A stretch of 19,098 nt of DNA, from contig JBFELL010000036.1 of assembly GCA_041552135.1 (NCBI GenBank), positions 1 to 19,098 of the forward strand, in the 5' to 3' direction. Below are positions 1 through 6,288 of this stretch, piece after piece (the stretch's first letter is position 1; each line of letters starts with the position of its first letter). A program made the position numbers and the translations under genes. A model generated the notes under the pieces. It saw only the letters and a program-made list of their open reading frames with translations, was not told where the DNA came from and searched no databases. Origin of the DNA: SZUA-186 sp041552135. Lineage in GTDB: Bacteria > Pseudomonadota > Gammaproteobacteria > UBA9214.

Positions 1-60
1 GGGTCCACCTCTAATCGGACGTACAGCGGTCAGTGACAAGCCCCAAGATTAATCAATCTG

Positions 61-96
61 TATGTCCGCAATGCACACAGAACATGCCGTTCAATG
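61..96 (+). repeat. Left copy of an imperfect inverted repeat
   Basis: TATGTCCG at 61-68 is followed after 18 bases by CCGTTCAATG at 87-96. The same two blocks in the same order, 17 bases apart, occur on the opposite strand at 1519-1553. The pair encloses the two small secreted-protein genes. The rest of 1-279 holds no gene I can support, only a 13-base direct repeat, ATCAATCTGTATG, at 52-64 and 144-156. Whether this is an element end is inference. Confidence 0.45.
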
Positions 97-279
97 GCAA
101 ATTCTGTAGGTCGCCTTTGCCGCAAGAACGGACATTCCCACCCATCAATCTGTATGCGCGCTCGTTATTTTTCTGACATATAGCAGAACAAAGACAACTC
201 CTGACAGAATCCGTTATTTGGAGATTGCCGGAGCATGGCGTTCCTGGCGATGACGAAAAATCAAACCTTCCTTATGGAT

Positions 280-660
280 TTATTTCCTTACTAGTGTGAT
301 TTTTAGACCGCTCTTCGTCTCACCTTGCATCGTCTTGTCATTAACTGGTTTCAAGACGGCTGTATGATCAGTACAACCACTCAGCACTCTGGACCTGAGA
401 ATCTTGAATACCAGTTTATCTTCTGAAGCTTTTTTAATGACAATGGGAAAAGGTTTCCCAGAGCATGAATTCTGGAAGTGTTGATGTTTCATATCCCAGG
501 TTCCATCCTTCTGATTGAGTATTACTGTCCCTTTCCGGGTTTTACCTTTTGGAGTTACAAACTCTACATCCCATTTGCCAGTGTACGGATTCGGTGCTTC
601 TGCCAAGGCTGCGGGAGATAGCAGTAACGAACCAATGATTAACCATTCAATCTTTTTCAT
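280..660 (-). CDS. Small secreted protein of unknown function
   Basis: This 126-residue protein starts with a clear Sec signal peptide (MKKIEWLIIGSLLLSPAALA, residues 1-20), so it is exported to the periplasm or beyond. The mature part begins NPYTGKWDVEF and alternates short charged beta-strand-like stretches, with two cysteines (in NSCSG and SGCTD) that could pair. It looks like a small beta-barrel or lipocalin-like fold, but I recognise no family. The start at 660 is preferred over in-frame ATGs at 681 and 666 because AAGG lies 7 bases upstream of it, and the signal peptide begins there. The next gene upstream is the PEP-CTERM-like gene on the same strand, about 85 bases away. The two share a 14-base motif upstream of their starts. 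Function unknown; confidence that it is a real gene is fairly high. Confidence 0.75.
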   Translation of the reverse strand: MKKIEWLIIGSLLLSPAALAEAPNPYTGKWDVEFVTPKGKTRKGTVILNQKDGTWDMKHQHFQNSCSGKPFPIVIKKASEDKLVFKILRSRVLSGCTDHTAVLKPVNDKTMQGETKSGLKITLVRK

Positions 661-700
661 GCCCATACCTTTTTGGATCATGATGATGAGATCTTAATTA

Positions 701-714
701 CCGTTCAGATAACT
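701..714 (-). promoter_or_regulatory. Shared upstream motif, copy 1
   Basis: Read on the minus strand this is AGTTATCTGAACGG, 41-54 bases upstream of the ATG at 660. A copy with one mismatch (AGTTATTTGAACGG) lies at 1392-1405, 60-73 bases upstream of the gene starting at 1332. The repetition in front of two neighbouring secreted-protein genes suggests a promoter -35 element or operator. No convincing matching -10 box was found at a constant distance. Confidence 0.4.
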
Positions 715-744
715 AAATAACGCGGAAACGCGGATCGGAGGCTG

Positions 745-1332
745 CTATGCAAAGAGTGGGTTCTTTAAAGCTAATTTCTTTCGTCTGGCTATCCCGATCA
801 GCCCCAGTAGACCGGAGCCAAAGAGCCATACAGCAGCTGGTACTGGCACTACCTGGAACGAGGCATATGGGCGACCGAGTATTGAAGCGGAATCGACGTA
901 AGTACGGGTGGCTGCCTCATCAGTAACAAGGCTGGTATTGGCACTATCAGTCATTGAAAGTATGCCCTCCGCACCAGTGGATAACGTACCCTTATCTGAC
1001 CCATAAGGTACAAGGAATCCATCGTATGTTGGTGTTGTTTCACCTGTTGTTCCAAGATAAGACATGACCGCATCACGTGCCAAGGCAGCTCCTGCACTAT
1101 CATTCCAGAAAGTTGGTTCTGATGAAAATACTGACCCACCCCCACCAAAAACACCATCATCGTTCCCATCCCATAATGCGTTAAACGAGATCCCGGTGTG
1201 AAACGTAACGTCATACAATGTGCCGTCAATATTGAGATTATTTATGGGATTAATAACAGCTGCGTGGGAGGTACTAGACAGTACGACTAATGCATAGACA
1301 CACACAGAATCCAATATTCGTGATTTGTTCAT
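745..1332 (-). CDS. Secreted protein with VPLPA/PEP-CTERM sorting tail
   Basis: The 195-residue protein has a signal peptide (residues 1 to about 24, ending STSHA) and ends in a typical PEP-CTERM-class sorting signal. This consists of VPVPAA at 162-167, a hydrophobic helix WLFGSGLLGLIGIA at about 169-182, and a basic cluster RRKK at 183-186. The tail is closest to the VPLPA-CTERM variant. Such proteins are cut by an exosortase and are thought to be delivered to the cell surface with exopolysaccharide. The middle is Ser/Thr/Gly-rich with no recognisable enzyme motif (residues 55-70 carry DGNDDGVFGGGG). AGGGG about 8 bases before the ATG supports the start. No exosortase lies in the window. The function of the mature domain is unknown. 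Confidence 0.85.
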   Translation of the reverse strand: MNKSRILDSVCVYALVVLSSTSHAAVINPINNLNIDGTLYDVTFHTGISFNALWDGNDDGVFGGGGSVFSSEPTFWNDSAGAALARDAVMSYLGTTGETTPTYDGFLVPYGSDKGTLSTGAEGILSMTDSANTSLVTDEAATRTYVDSASILGRPYASFQVVPVPAAVWLFGSGLLGLIGIARRKKLALKNPLFA

Positions 1333-1343
1333 GATATTTTCCC

Positions 1344-1367
1344 CTAAATCAGTTCTTGTTGATTTAG
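1344..1367. promoter_or_regulatory. Perfect 8-bp inverted repeat in the leader of the PEP-CTERM gene
   Basis: CTAAATCA (1344-1351) and TGATTTAG (1360-1367) are exact reverse complements separated by 8 bases. The repeat starts 12 bases upstream of the ATG at 1332 and its near arm overlaps the ribosome-binding region. It could be a repressor operator or an RNA hairpin that limits translation. Confidence 0.4.
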
Positions 1368-1391
1368 TCAGAACCTTATTATTAATTTTGG

Positions 1392-1405
1392 CCGTTCAAA
1401 TAACT
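1392..1405 (-). promoter_or_regulatory. Shared upstream motif, copy 2
   Basis: Minus-strand AGTTATTTGAACGG, 13 of 14 bases identical to the copy at 701-714, lies upstream of the PEP-CTERM gene. The TTGAAC inside it could serve as a -35 box. This is a candidate common control element for the two secreted-protein genes. Confidence 0.4.
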
Positions 1406-1518
1406 GTAGATCAGCAAACACTACTAGGCAATATACGAAAATTCACGTACGCATATCGAAGATGCTGGTGTAGATGTGAATGCCCGTTATCAGTACATCT
1501 AAGCCATTGAATTATAGA

Positions 1519-1553
1519 CATTGAACGGCGACTTTGACCCACTTTCGGACATA
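1519..1553 (-). repeat. Right copy of the imperfect inverted repeat
   Basis: On the minus strand this reads TATGTCCG, 17 bases, CCGTTCAATG, mirroring 61-96. Outside this repeat, the leader motifs and the AAATAAATCTGTCCCC cluster, the stretch 1333-1763 contains no gene I can support. A 61-codon open frame at 1325-1510 has no ribosome-binding site or protein-like composition. Confidence 0.45.
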
Positions 1554-1691
1554 CGACACATCCGGATACCGTCGCCAGACAGCCAGGGCACCCGGATTAT
1601 TGATTCGTAATACCGACTGGTTACGAGGATTGCAGTTGGAGGTACAGGTCGTTAAACCGTGAGCCTCTCGTCTCACAGGCGATTATCCAAT

Positions 1692-1759
1692 GGGAGAGAT
1701 TTATCTGTATTTGCAAATAAATCTGTCCCCTTTATCCAAATAAATCTGTCCCCTTTATC
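1692..1759. repeat. Tandem AAATAAATCTGTCCCC repeats plus a degenerate inverted copy
   Basis: A 23-base unit whose core is AAATAAATCTGTCCCC occurs twice exactly, head to tail, at 1714-1736 and 1737-1759. A degenerate copy in the opposite orientation (GGGAGAGATTTAT, 1692-1704) precedes them and could fold with the first unit into a hairpin. The array ends four bases before the stop codon of the small gene at 1764-1976, so it could also act as that gene's 3' hairpin or terminator. Confidence 0.85.
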
Positions 1760-1763
1760 TATT

Positions 1764-1976
1764 TCAGACGTGACTGCGGATAACCGCAGCGACATAGTCC
1801 AGGTAAGCGGCCTCCCTGACCGCAATGCTGTTCAGCCTGCGACAGGGGAACTGCCGGCGCTCTGACAGGATCCATTCACACCCACGGCTATGCAGCGGAA
1901 AACGTGAAAGACTTCTGAAAGCCCTGCGCTCCGACTGTCGCCTGTCAATGGATGTCAACGTTCTCTTGTTATTCAT
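1764..1976 (-). CDS. Short arginine-rich 'DRR..ERR' protein, function unknown
   Basis: The 70-residue product carries DRRQSERR (residues 11-18), then SRFPLHSRG, SERRQFPCRRLNSI near residues 38-51, and a hydrophobic/aromatic end. I recall short proteobacterial proteins with the same skeleton (DRR.xERR, a middle segment, RRLN.I), all without known function. The start at 1976 is chosen because AGGAG lies 8 bases upstream. A longer open frame extends to 2174, but its extra 66 codons are only translated repeat sequence. The gene is bracketed on both sides by the AAATAAATCTGTCCCC repeats, which may mean it moved with them or that they inserted around it. Real gene likely; role unknown. Confidence 0.6.
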   Translation of the reverse strand: MNNKRTLTSIDRRQSERRAFRSLSRFPLHSRGCEWILSERRQFPCRRLNSIAVREAAYLDYVAAVIRSHV

Positions 1977-2004
1977 TGTTCCGTCTCCTTGCCATTTGGC
2001 CTCC

Positions 2005-2151
2005 AAAGGGGACAGATTTATTTGGCAGCGGGCCTGCTGCCCCAAAGGGGACAGATTTATTTGAGATCGGGACTGCCGAGATGTAGCAGGTCTATCTGCT
2101 GTCCAAATAAATCTGTCCCCTTTGCGGGTGAAAATAAATCTGTCCCCTTTG
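2005..2151. repeat. Two inverted pairs of the GGGGACAGATTTATTT element
   Basis: Forward copies (AAAGGGGACAGATTTATTTG) lie at 2005-2024 and 2044-2063. Reverse copies lie at 2104-2124 and 2131-2151. The nested arrangement could form one long cruciform or hairpin. It lies between the end of the nucleotidyltransferase gene (2175) and the start of the small gene (1976). Together with 1692-1759 this gives six full copies within 440 bases. A partial match also occurs at the right end of the window. Confidence 0.9.
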
Positions 2152-2174
2152 GGGGTGTATCTCCGTTGTTGCAT

Positions 2175-3353
2175 TCAGGAATAACGGTGCCATTGCTCGA
2201 GGTAGCTGCGCGTCAACTCGTGCCAGCCGCCTCCCCGGGCCAGGCCAAGTGCCGTGGCCAGCTGGCGATCGTGCACGAGTCCCGGCTCGCCGAGCAAGCC
2301 CGGCAGTATCGAGATCAGCCGCTCGCGCGGGTAGCGCAGCGACCAGCGCAGGTTGGTCAGCAGCTCGCGCAGACCGTAGTCGCGCAGTGTCACACCGACA
2401 TTGCGCACCAGGCCGCGCAGGCCCGGCGACGACTGTCCCTTGCTCACGGACGGCGAGGCATATTCCGACCAGCTGCCGGCATGCACACCGAGCCGGGTGC
2501 TTTCCAGGTGGGCCAGCGTCTCCAGCCAGAGCTGTGTCACCTGCCGCAGGCAGGCTTCCAGGTCAGCTGTGCCGTACTGGTCATAGGCCGGATGGAATTT
2601 CGCCTCCAGCGCCATCTCGTACTGGGGCAGAAACCGCGCCTGCCCGGCCCATTGCAGTTGCTGCAGACGTTGCCACTTCTCGGTATAGGCCGGGTGGTAA
2701 CGGCCGGCGGCCGCGAGTCGTGCATCCCCGCAGGCCAGCACGGCCTTGAACAGGTACTTCATGAACTGCTCGCGCTCGGATGCTTCTGTGACCGCCCCGG
2801 CCAGCAGCGCCCGACGGTTCATCAGCAGCAGTGAGCCGCGGTTGAGCATCAGCCGGGTGAACTCGGCCAGCCCCAGGCCGGCAAACGGCATGGACGGCAT
2901 GCTGGCTAGAATCTCCGGATCACCCGTCCCCACGCGGTGCCCCCAGAGCATCTCGGCATGCATCAGGGAATATTCCGCGCCCGGCAGGTTTTCCGCCTTC
3001 AGCACCGCCAGGTCCACCTCGACACCGACCTGCCTTGTCAGGGCATGTCCCAGCTCCAGCAGCTGCGGCTTCAGCGACTGCACATCATGCTGACTCATGC
3101 CGCCGACCACCACGAAGTAGTCATAGTCGTTGTAGGGCTCCGGCTGCCCTTCGACAAACCGGAAACCGCCCTCGCCGCGGGCATAGCCGCCGATCAGCAC
3201 CAGGGCGCGGAAATACGCTGCCGGCACGAGATCGGTAACGGCGGCGGCGATCAGTTGCTGGTCATGACTGATGCGCGACTCGACCGAGGCATCGCCATCC
3301 GGCGTGTAACGATTCGTGTGCAGGGCTGCAGGCTCTGTCTCAGGAGATGCCAT
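2175..3353 (-). CDS. Polymerase-beta-type nucleotidyltransferase of an EPS operon
   Basis: The 392-residue protein has the complete active-site pattern of the polymerase-beta/MNT nucleotidyltransferase fold: LIGGYARGEGG (GG at 55-56), NDYDYFVVV (Asp76 and Asp78), and a third carboxylate in VEVDLAVL (Asp114). It should therefore transfer a nucleotidyl group from an NTP to an unknown acceptor. Residues from about 120 onwards are mainly helical and Arg/Leu-rich, as in substrate-binding C-terminal domains of this superfamily. No signal peptide or membrane segment is seen, so it is probably cytoplasmic. Its ATG overlaps the end of the upstream glycosyltransferase gene by 14 bases, and GGAGGG precedes it, so the two are translationally coupled. 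It is not one of the usual sugar-nucleotide (Rossmann-like) pyrophosphorylases. Acceptor unknown. Confidence 0.8.
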   Translation of the reverse strand: MASPETEPAALHTNRYTPDGDASVESRISHDQQLIAAAVTDLVPAAYFRALVLIGGYARGEGGFRFVEGQPEPYNDYDYFVVVGGMSQHDVQSLKPQLLELGHALTRQVGVEVDLAVLKAENLPGAEYSLMHAEMLWGHRVGTGDPEILASMPSMPFAGLGLAEFTRLMLNRGSLLLMNRRALLAGAVTEASEREQFMKYLFKAVLACGDARLAAAGRYHPAYTEKWQRLQQLQWAGQARFLPQYEMALEAKFHPAYDQYGTADLEACLRQVTQLWLETLAHLESTRLGVHAGSWSEYASPSVSKGQSSPGLRGLVRNVGVTLRDYGLRELLTNLRWSLRYPRERLISILPGLLGEPGLVHDRQLATALGLARGGGWHELTRSYLEQWHRYS

Positions 3354-4218
3354 AACTTGCCCTCCCCGCCTTCAGCCCCTGCCAGCGCCCCCATTTCTGC
3401 ACCGCGCGCAGCGGCAAGCAGTGCAGCAAGGCATCGAGGGAGGTGTGACGTACCGCCCAGCCGACGTCGCGCAGGATCTCGCGGCCCAGCGGCAGGAAAC
3501 AGTAGCGCAGGAACGTGGTACGCAGTTCGCCGTGGCGGAAGATCCAGGCCTCGGCCTTGCCCTCGCCGAAGTGGCGCCGGTAGGACTGGCGCAGGGTGTA
3601 GTTATGCGAATGCATCGCGTCTGCATCGGGCACATAGATGATGCGATGCCCGAGGTTGCGCATGCGCCAGGACCACTCGATATCCTCGGAATACTGGATG
3701 TCTGTCTCGAAGGGATGCTGTTCCAGCAGTTCACGCCGCACGGCGGAGTTGGCCATGGAGAAGAAATGCAGCCAGCCGGCGGCAGTGCGCCCGTTGCCGA
3801 AGGCCCGCTCGGTGTCCTTGACGAACAGGCTGCGGCATTCGGGGCGCGGTGTCTGCCGACCGAAGCAGGCGCCGGTGCCGGGATCCTGCAGCGGCGCGAT
3901 CAGCTGTGCCAGCCAGTCGGTGCACTGCGGCGTGGCGTCGGAATTCAGGAAGACCAGTATCTCGCCGGACGTGGCGGCCACCGCCGAGTTCAGCACCCGG
4001 CCGGGGTTGTAGCTGGCCGGGTCATTCAGCTGAATGCGCTCGGGCGCGTTGTACTCGCGGATGATCTCGAGTGTGCCGTCGGTCGAGGTGGAATCGAAAT
4101 TCCAGAGTTCATAGTTGGTGTAGGACTGCGCCCTGACCATATCCAGCGTCCCGCGGATGACATCGCTGTCGTTGCAGGAGCGCATGATGATCGCCACGCG
4201 CGGCTTCCAGTCGTTCAT
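3340..4218 (-). CDS. GT2 family glycosyltransferase
   Basis: The 292-residue protein shows the GT-A fold signature of family 2: an N-terminal strand RVAIIMRSCND, the WNFDSTSTDGT segment at 40-49, the metal-binding NSD at 92-94 (VFLNSDATP), and a SEDIEW motif at 177-182 holding the likely catalytic Asp179. It resembles the rhamnosyl/hexosyl transferases of O-antigen and exopolysaccharide clusters. It should act in the cytoplasm, adding a sugar from a nucleotide donor to a lipid-linked glycan. Donor and linkage cannot be read from the sequence. GGAGG 8 bases before the ATG fixes the start. An open frame extends much further upstream but crosses the promoter region and is not protein-like. It is the first gene of the leftward operon behind the sigma-54 site at 4296-4311. 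Confidence 0.88.
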   Translation of the reverse strand: MNDWKPRVAIIMRSCNDSDVIRGTLDMVRAQSYTNYELWNFDSTSTDGTLEIIREYNAPERIQLNDPASYNPGRVLNSAVAATSGEILVFLNSDATPQCTDWLAQLIAPLQDPGTGACFGRQTPRPECRSLFVKDTERAFGNGRTAAGWLHFFSMANSAVRRELLEQHPFETDIQYSEDIEWSWRMRNLGHRIIYVPDADAMHSHNYTLRQSYRRHFGEGKAEAWIFRHGELRTTFLRYCFLPLGREILRDVGWAVRHTSLDALLHCLPLRAVQKWGRWQGLKAGRASYGIS

Positions 4219-4283
4219 TTGCCTTGCCTCCAGGTGTGTTCGTGTCTGCCTCGTGTGACTGGCCGGGCAGCGACCAGCCGGGT

Positions 4284-4299
4284 TGGCTGTGTCCTTGCA
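4284..4299 (+). promoter_or_regulatory. Sigma-54 (-24/-12) promoter, rightward, site 1
   Basis: TGGCTGTGTCCTTGCA matches the sigma-54 consensus TGGCAC(N5)TTGCA at the key GG and GC, with exactly 10 bases between them. Its -12 half (TGCA, 4296-4299) is shared with the leftward site at 4296-4311. Transcription would start near 4311 and read into the operon at 4549. Confidence 0.6.
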
Positions 4300-4311
4300 A
4301 TACCCGGGCCA
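4296..4311 (-). promoter_or_regulatory. Sigma-54 (-24/-12) promoter, leftward
   Basis: On the minus strand this is TGGCCCGGGTATTGCA, with GG and GC separated by 10 bases and TTGCA intact. It faces the GT2 gene starting at 4218, with a predicted start near 4284. It overlaps rightward site 1 by four bases, so both cannot be occupied at once. Confidence 0.7.
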
Positions 4312-4363
4312 ACACAGCTCACCGTGCGCTGCAGGTCGCCTGCCCGTTGCAGCCGGCAAAAAC

Positions 4364-4379
4364 TGGCCCGTGAATTGCA
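4364..4379 (+). promoter_or_regulatory. Sigma-54 (-24/-12) promoter, rightward, site 2
   Basis: TGGCCCGTGAATTGCA has TGGC, a 10-base gap between GG and GC, and TTGCA. It lies 170 bases upstream of the ATG at 4549 and is the best candidate for the rightward operon. The remainder of 4219-4548 contains no gene. Confidence 0.72.
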
Positions 4380-4428
4380 ACAACCACAGCCAGACACCGC
4401 GAACAGCCCGACTGGAGGCCTGATTTAT

Positions 4429-4464
4429 GCAATTTGCAACGCACCGCACCCCCGCAGTTTGCAA
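4429..4464 (+). promoter_or_regulatory. Candidate enhancer-binding sites, two GCARTTTGCAA copies
   Basis: GCAATTTGCAA (4429-4439) and GCAGTTTGCAA (4454-4464) are 25 bases apart. The second is identical to the reverse complement of 13046-13056 in the other control region. They lie about 120-150 bases upstream of the leftward sigma-54 site, a normal distance for an activator of sigma-54 promoters. The protein that binds is not known; a PrsR-like regulator is an inference. Confidence 0.5.
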
Positions 4465-4548
4465 TCTGCACCCCGACGCGACGCCCCCTGGCCGCCGCGG
4501 CGAAGCGGTGCGTGCAGGCAGACACACAACCCACGGGAGACAGCCGTC

Positions 4549-6288
4549 ATGACAGCCCCCAACCAACACACCCCGCGCAGCCAGTCGCTGGTGGCCTCGA
4601 ACCTCGCCCTGTTGCTGGGTGGCGCCCTTGGCCTCCTGGTCATCAGCTGGCTGATCCTCGAGCCTGCCATCGAACCGCACTGGTACCGCACTGCCGGCTT
4701 GCTGCTGCTGGCGGCGCTGGCGGGCCTTGCCCTGCGCGGCCTGCGGCGCAAGGCGTATTTCGGCAAGCCCCTGTCGCTGCACCAGTCGCTGTCGTTCGAG
4801 GTCGTCACGCAGATGCTGCAGGCCGTCAGCCCGCTCATGCCGCGCCGCGCCTTCGAGGCCGAGTTCATGGCCCGCGAGACCGGCCTGCCCACCGGCCTGA
4901 CCAGCGGCTGGCTGCACAGTCGCAAGGCGGCCCTGCCCTTCATCATCCTGGTGCCCTGCGTCGCCCTGCTGCTGATGCGGGAGCTGTACTGGCAGGCCGT
5001 TGCACTGGCCATACTGGCGGGTGCTTTCCTGCTGTATTCCTTCTACAGCGTGCACAAGACCGGGGGCGCCGGCGCGACGGCCGCGCTCTCCAGGCATTCA
5101 CGCTCGACGCTTGCCAGTCTGGCCACCTGGGGGGCCGAGGCGACACTGTTTGTCCTGGCGACCGGGCCCGTGCTGCCCGCCGACGAGGCCCTGGTGATCT
5201 ACCTGCTGTTCACCGGCATCATGGAGTTCTCCTTTGTACCGCTGGCGCTGGGCATCGCCGAGGCCGCTGCACTGGCGGGGCTGCTGTACGGCAACGCACC
5301 CGCGGCACTCGCCTGTGTCGCGCTGTTCCATGCCGCGCGCCTGCTGCCACTGCTGCCACTCGGCGCGCTGTACCTCGCGCGCTACAAGCTGCGGTTTCTG
5401 GACCTGCTCGATGCCGACCTGATCACCCGCCTGGTGCAGACGCAGCGCCCCGCCGAGGGCTGGCGCTACCGTGCCAGCGACGACCCGCTCACCCCCCGGC
5501 TCAGTGTCATCATTCCCGCCTATAACGAGGCGGAGCGTCTGCCGGGCTACCTCAGCGAGATTCGCAGCATGCTGGACGAGCGTCAGCTCAGCGCCGAGGT
5601 GCTGGTGGTCGATGACGGCTCGAGCGACGGCACCGGCAACTACGTGCTGTCGGTCGCACAGCAGGACCCCCGCGTCGTGCTGCTGGCCCAGACGCAGAAC
5701 GGCGGCAAGGGCAAGGCGATCCAGCGCGGCATGCTGGAGGCACGCGGCCACTACCTGCTGTTTGCCGATGCCGACGGCGCGACGCCGTTCCGCGAAGTGC
5801 TGCGGCTGCTGGAGACCGCCGATGCCGGCCACGAGATCGCCATCGGCTCGCGGCGCGCCAGCTCCGGGGATGCTACCCGCGAGCGCGCCGGTCTGCGCGC
5901 GCTCATGGGCCAGGCCTTCTACGCCTTCGTCAACTTCTTCGCCGTGCCCGGCATCAGCGATACCCAGTGCGGCTTCAAGCTGTTTCGCCGCGACTGCGCC
6001 CGGGAGCTGTTCACCGGCCTCAACGAATCAGGCTGGGCCTTTGACGTCGAGGTGCTCTACCGCGCGCAGCTGACCGGCTACGGCATTGCCGAGGTCCCCG
6101 TCGACTGGCACGAGGTGGAGGGCTCCAAGGTCAACCCCGTGCGCGACGCCATCCGCATGTTCCTGGCCGTGTTCCGCATCCGCCGCAACAACGCCGGCTT
6201 CCTGCGCCGTCCCGCAGACGCCGGCACGGACAGCCGCGGCTACCCGACCGGCCTGTCACGACCCGAGCGTATCCAGGTGTCGCAATGA
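4549..6288 (+). CDS. Flippase-like membrane domain fused to polyprenyl-phosphate glycosyltransferase
   Basis: This is a 579-residue two-domain protein. Residues about 15-290 are multi-pass membrane sequence ending in PLALGIAEAAALAGLLYG. That pattern fits the lysylphosphatidylglycerol-synthase-TM (UPF0104/AglD-like) family, often linked to lipid or lipid-glycan translocation. Residues 317 to about 560 are a GT2 domain of the Alg5/GtrB (dolichyl- or undecaprenyl-phosphate hexosyltransferase) type: SVIIPAYNEAERL, VVDDGSSDGT (353-362), metal-binding DADG at 407-410, IAIGSRR and SDTQCGFKLFRRD. It should make a polyprenyl-phosphate-linked sugar at the inner membrane and may help flip it. The ATG at 4549 follows GGGAG by 9 bases; the open frame upstream covers the promoter and is not coding. 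The stop overlaps the next start (ATGA at 6285-6288). Confidence 0.88.
   Translation: MTAPNQHTPRSQSLVASNLALLLGGALGLLVISWLILEPAIEPHWYRTAGLLLLAALAGLALRGLRRKAYFGKPLSLHQSLSFEVVTQMLQAVSPLMPRRAFEAEFMARETGLPTGLTSGWLHSRKAALPFIILVPCVALLLMRELYWQAVALAILAGAFLLYSFYSVHKTGGAGATAALSRHSRSTLASLATWGAEATLFVLATGPVLPADEALVIYLLFTGIMEFSFVPLALGIAEAAALAGLLYGNAPAALACVALFHAARLLPLLPLGALYLARYKLRFLDLLDADLITRLVQTQRPAEGWRYRASDDPLTPRLSVIIPAYNEAERLPGYLSEIRSMLDERQLSAEVLVVDDGSSDGTGNYVLSVAQQDPRVVLLAQTQNGGKGKAIQRGMLEARGHYLLFADADGATPFREVLRLLETADAGHEIAIGSRRASSGDATRERAGLRALMGQAFYAFVNFFAVPGISDTQCGFKLFRRDCARELFTGLNESGWAFDVEVLYRAQLTGYGIAEVPVDWHEVEGSKVNPVRDAIRMFLAVFRIRRNNAGFLRRPADAGTDSRGYPTGLSRPERIQVSQ

Noticed and set aside
721..744. 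Terminator for the PEP-CTERM gene at CGCGGAAACGCG
   Set aside because: The stem is only four base pairs and no T-run follows in the gene's direction; too weak to call.
1325..1510. Rightward 61-codon open frame
   Set aside because: No ribosome-binding site, atypical composition, and it covers the leader and control elements of the leftward PEP-CTERM gene.
1714..1759. CRISPR-like direct repeats
   Set aside because: The two 23-base units abut with no spacer and recur nearby in inverted orientation, which fits a transposon-associated repeat and not a CRISPR.
1990..2005. Minus-strand TGGAGGCCAAATGGCA as a sigma-54 site for the 70-codon gene
   Set aside because: The -12 half is TGGCA rather than TTGCA and lies only 14 bases from the ATG, leaving no room for a transcript start plus ribosome-binding site.
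1977..2174. N-terminal extension of the 70-codon gene to an ATG at 2174
   Set aside because: The extra codons are the repeat elements read in frame (KGDRFI and QINLSP repeated), and a good AGGAG stands in front of the internal ATG at 1976.
3316..4548. Upstream extension of the 4549 gene as one long rightward reading frame
   Set aside because: It runs antisense through the GT2 gene and across the promoter region; the clear start with GGGAG is at 4549. Long open frames on both strands are an effect of high GC.
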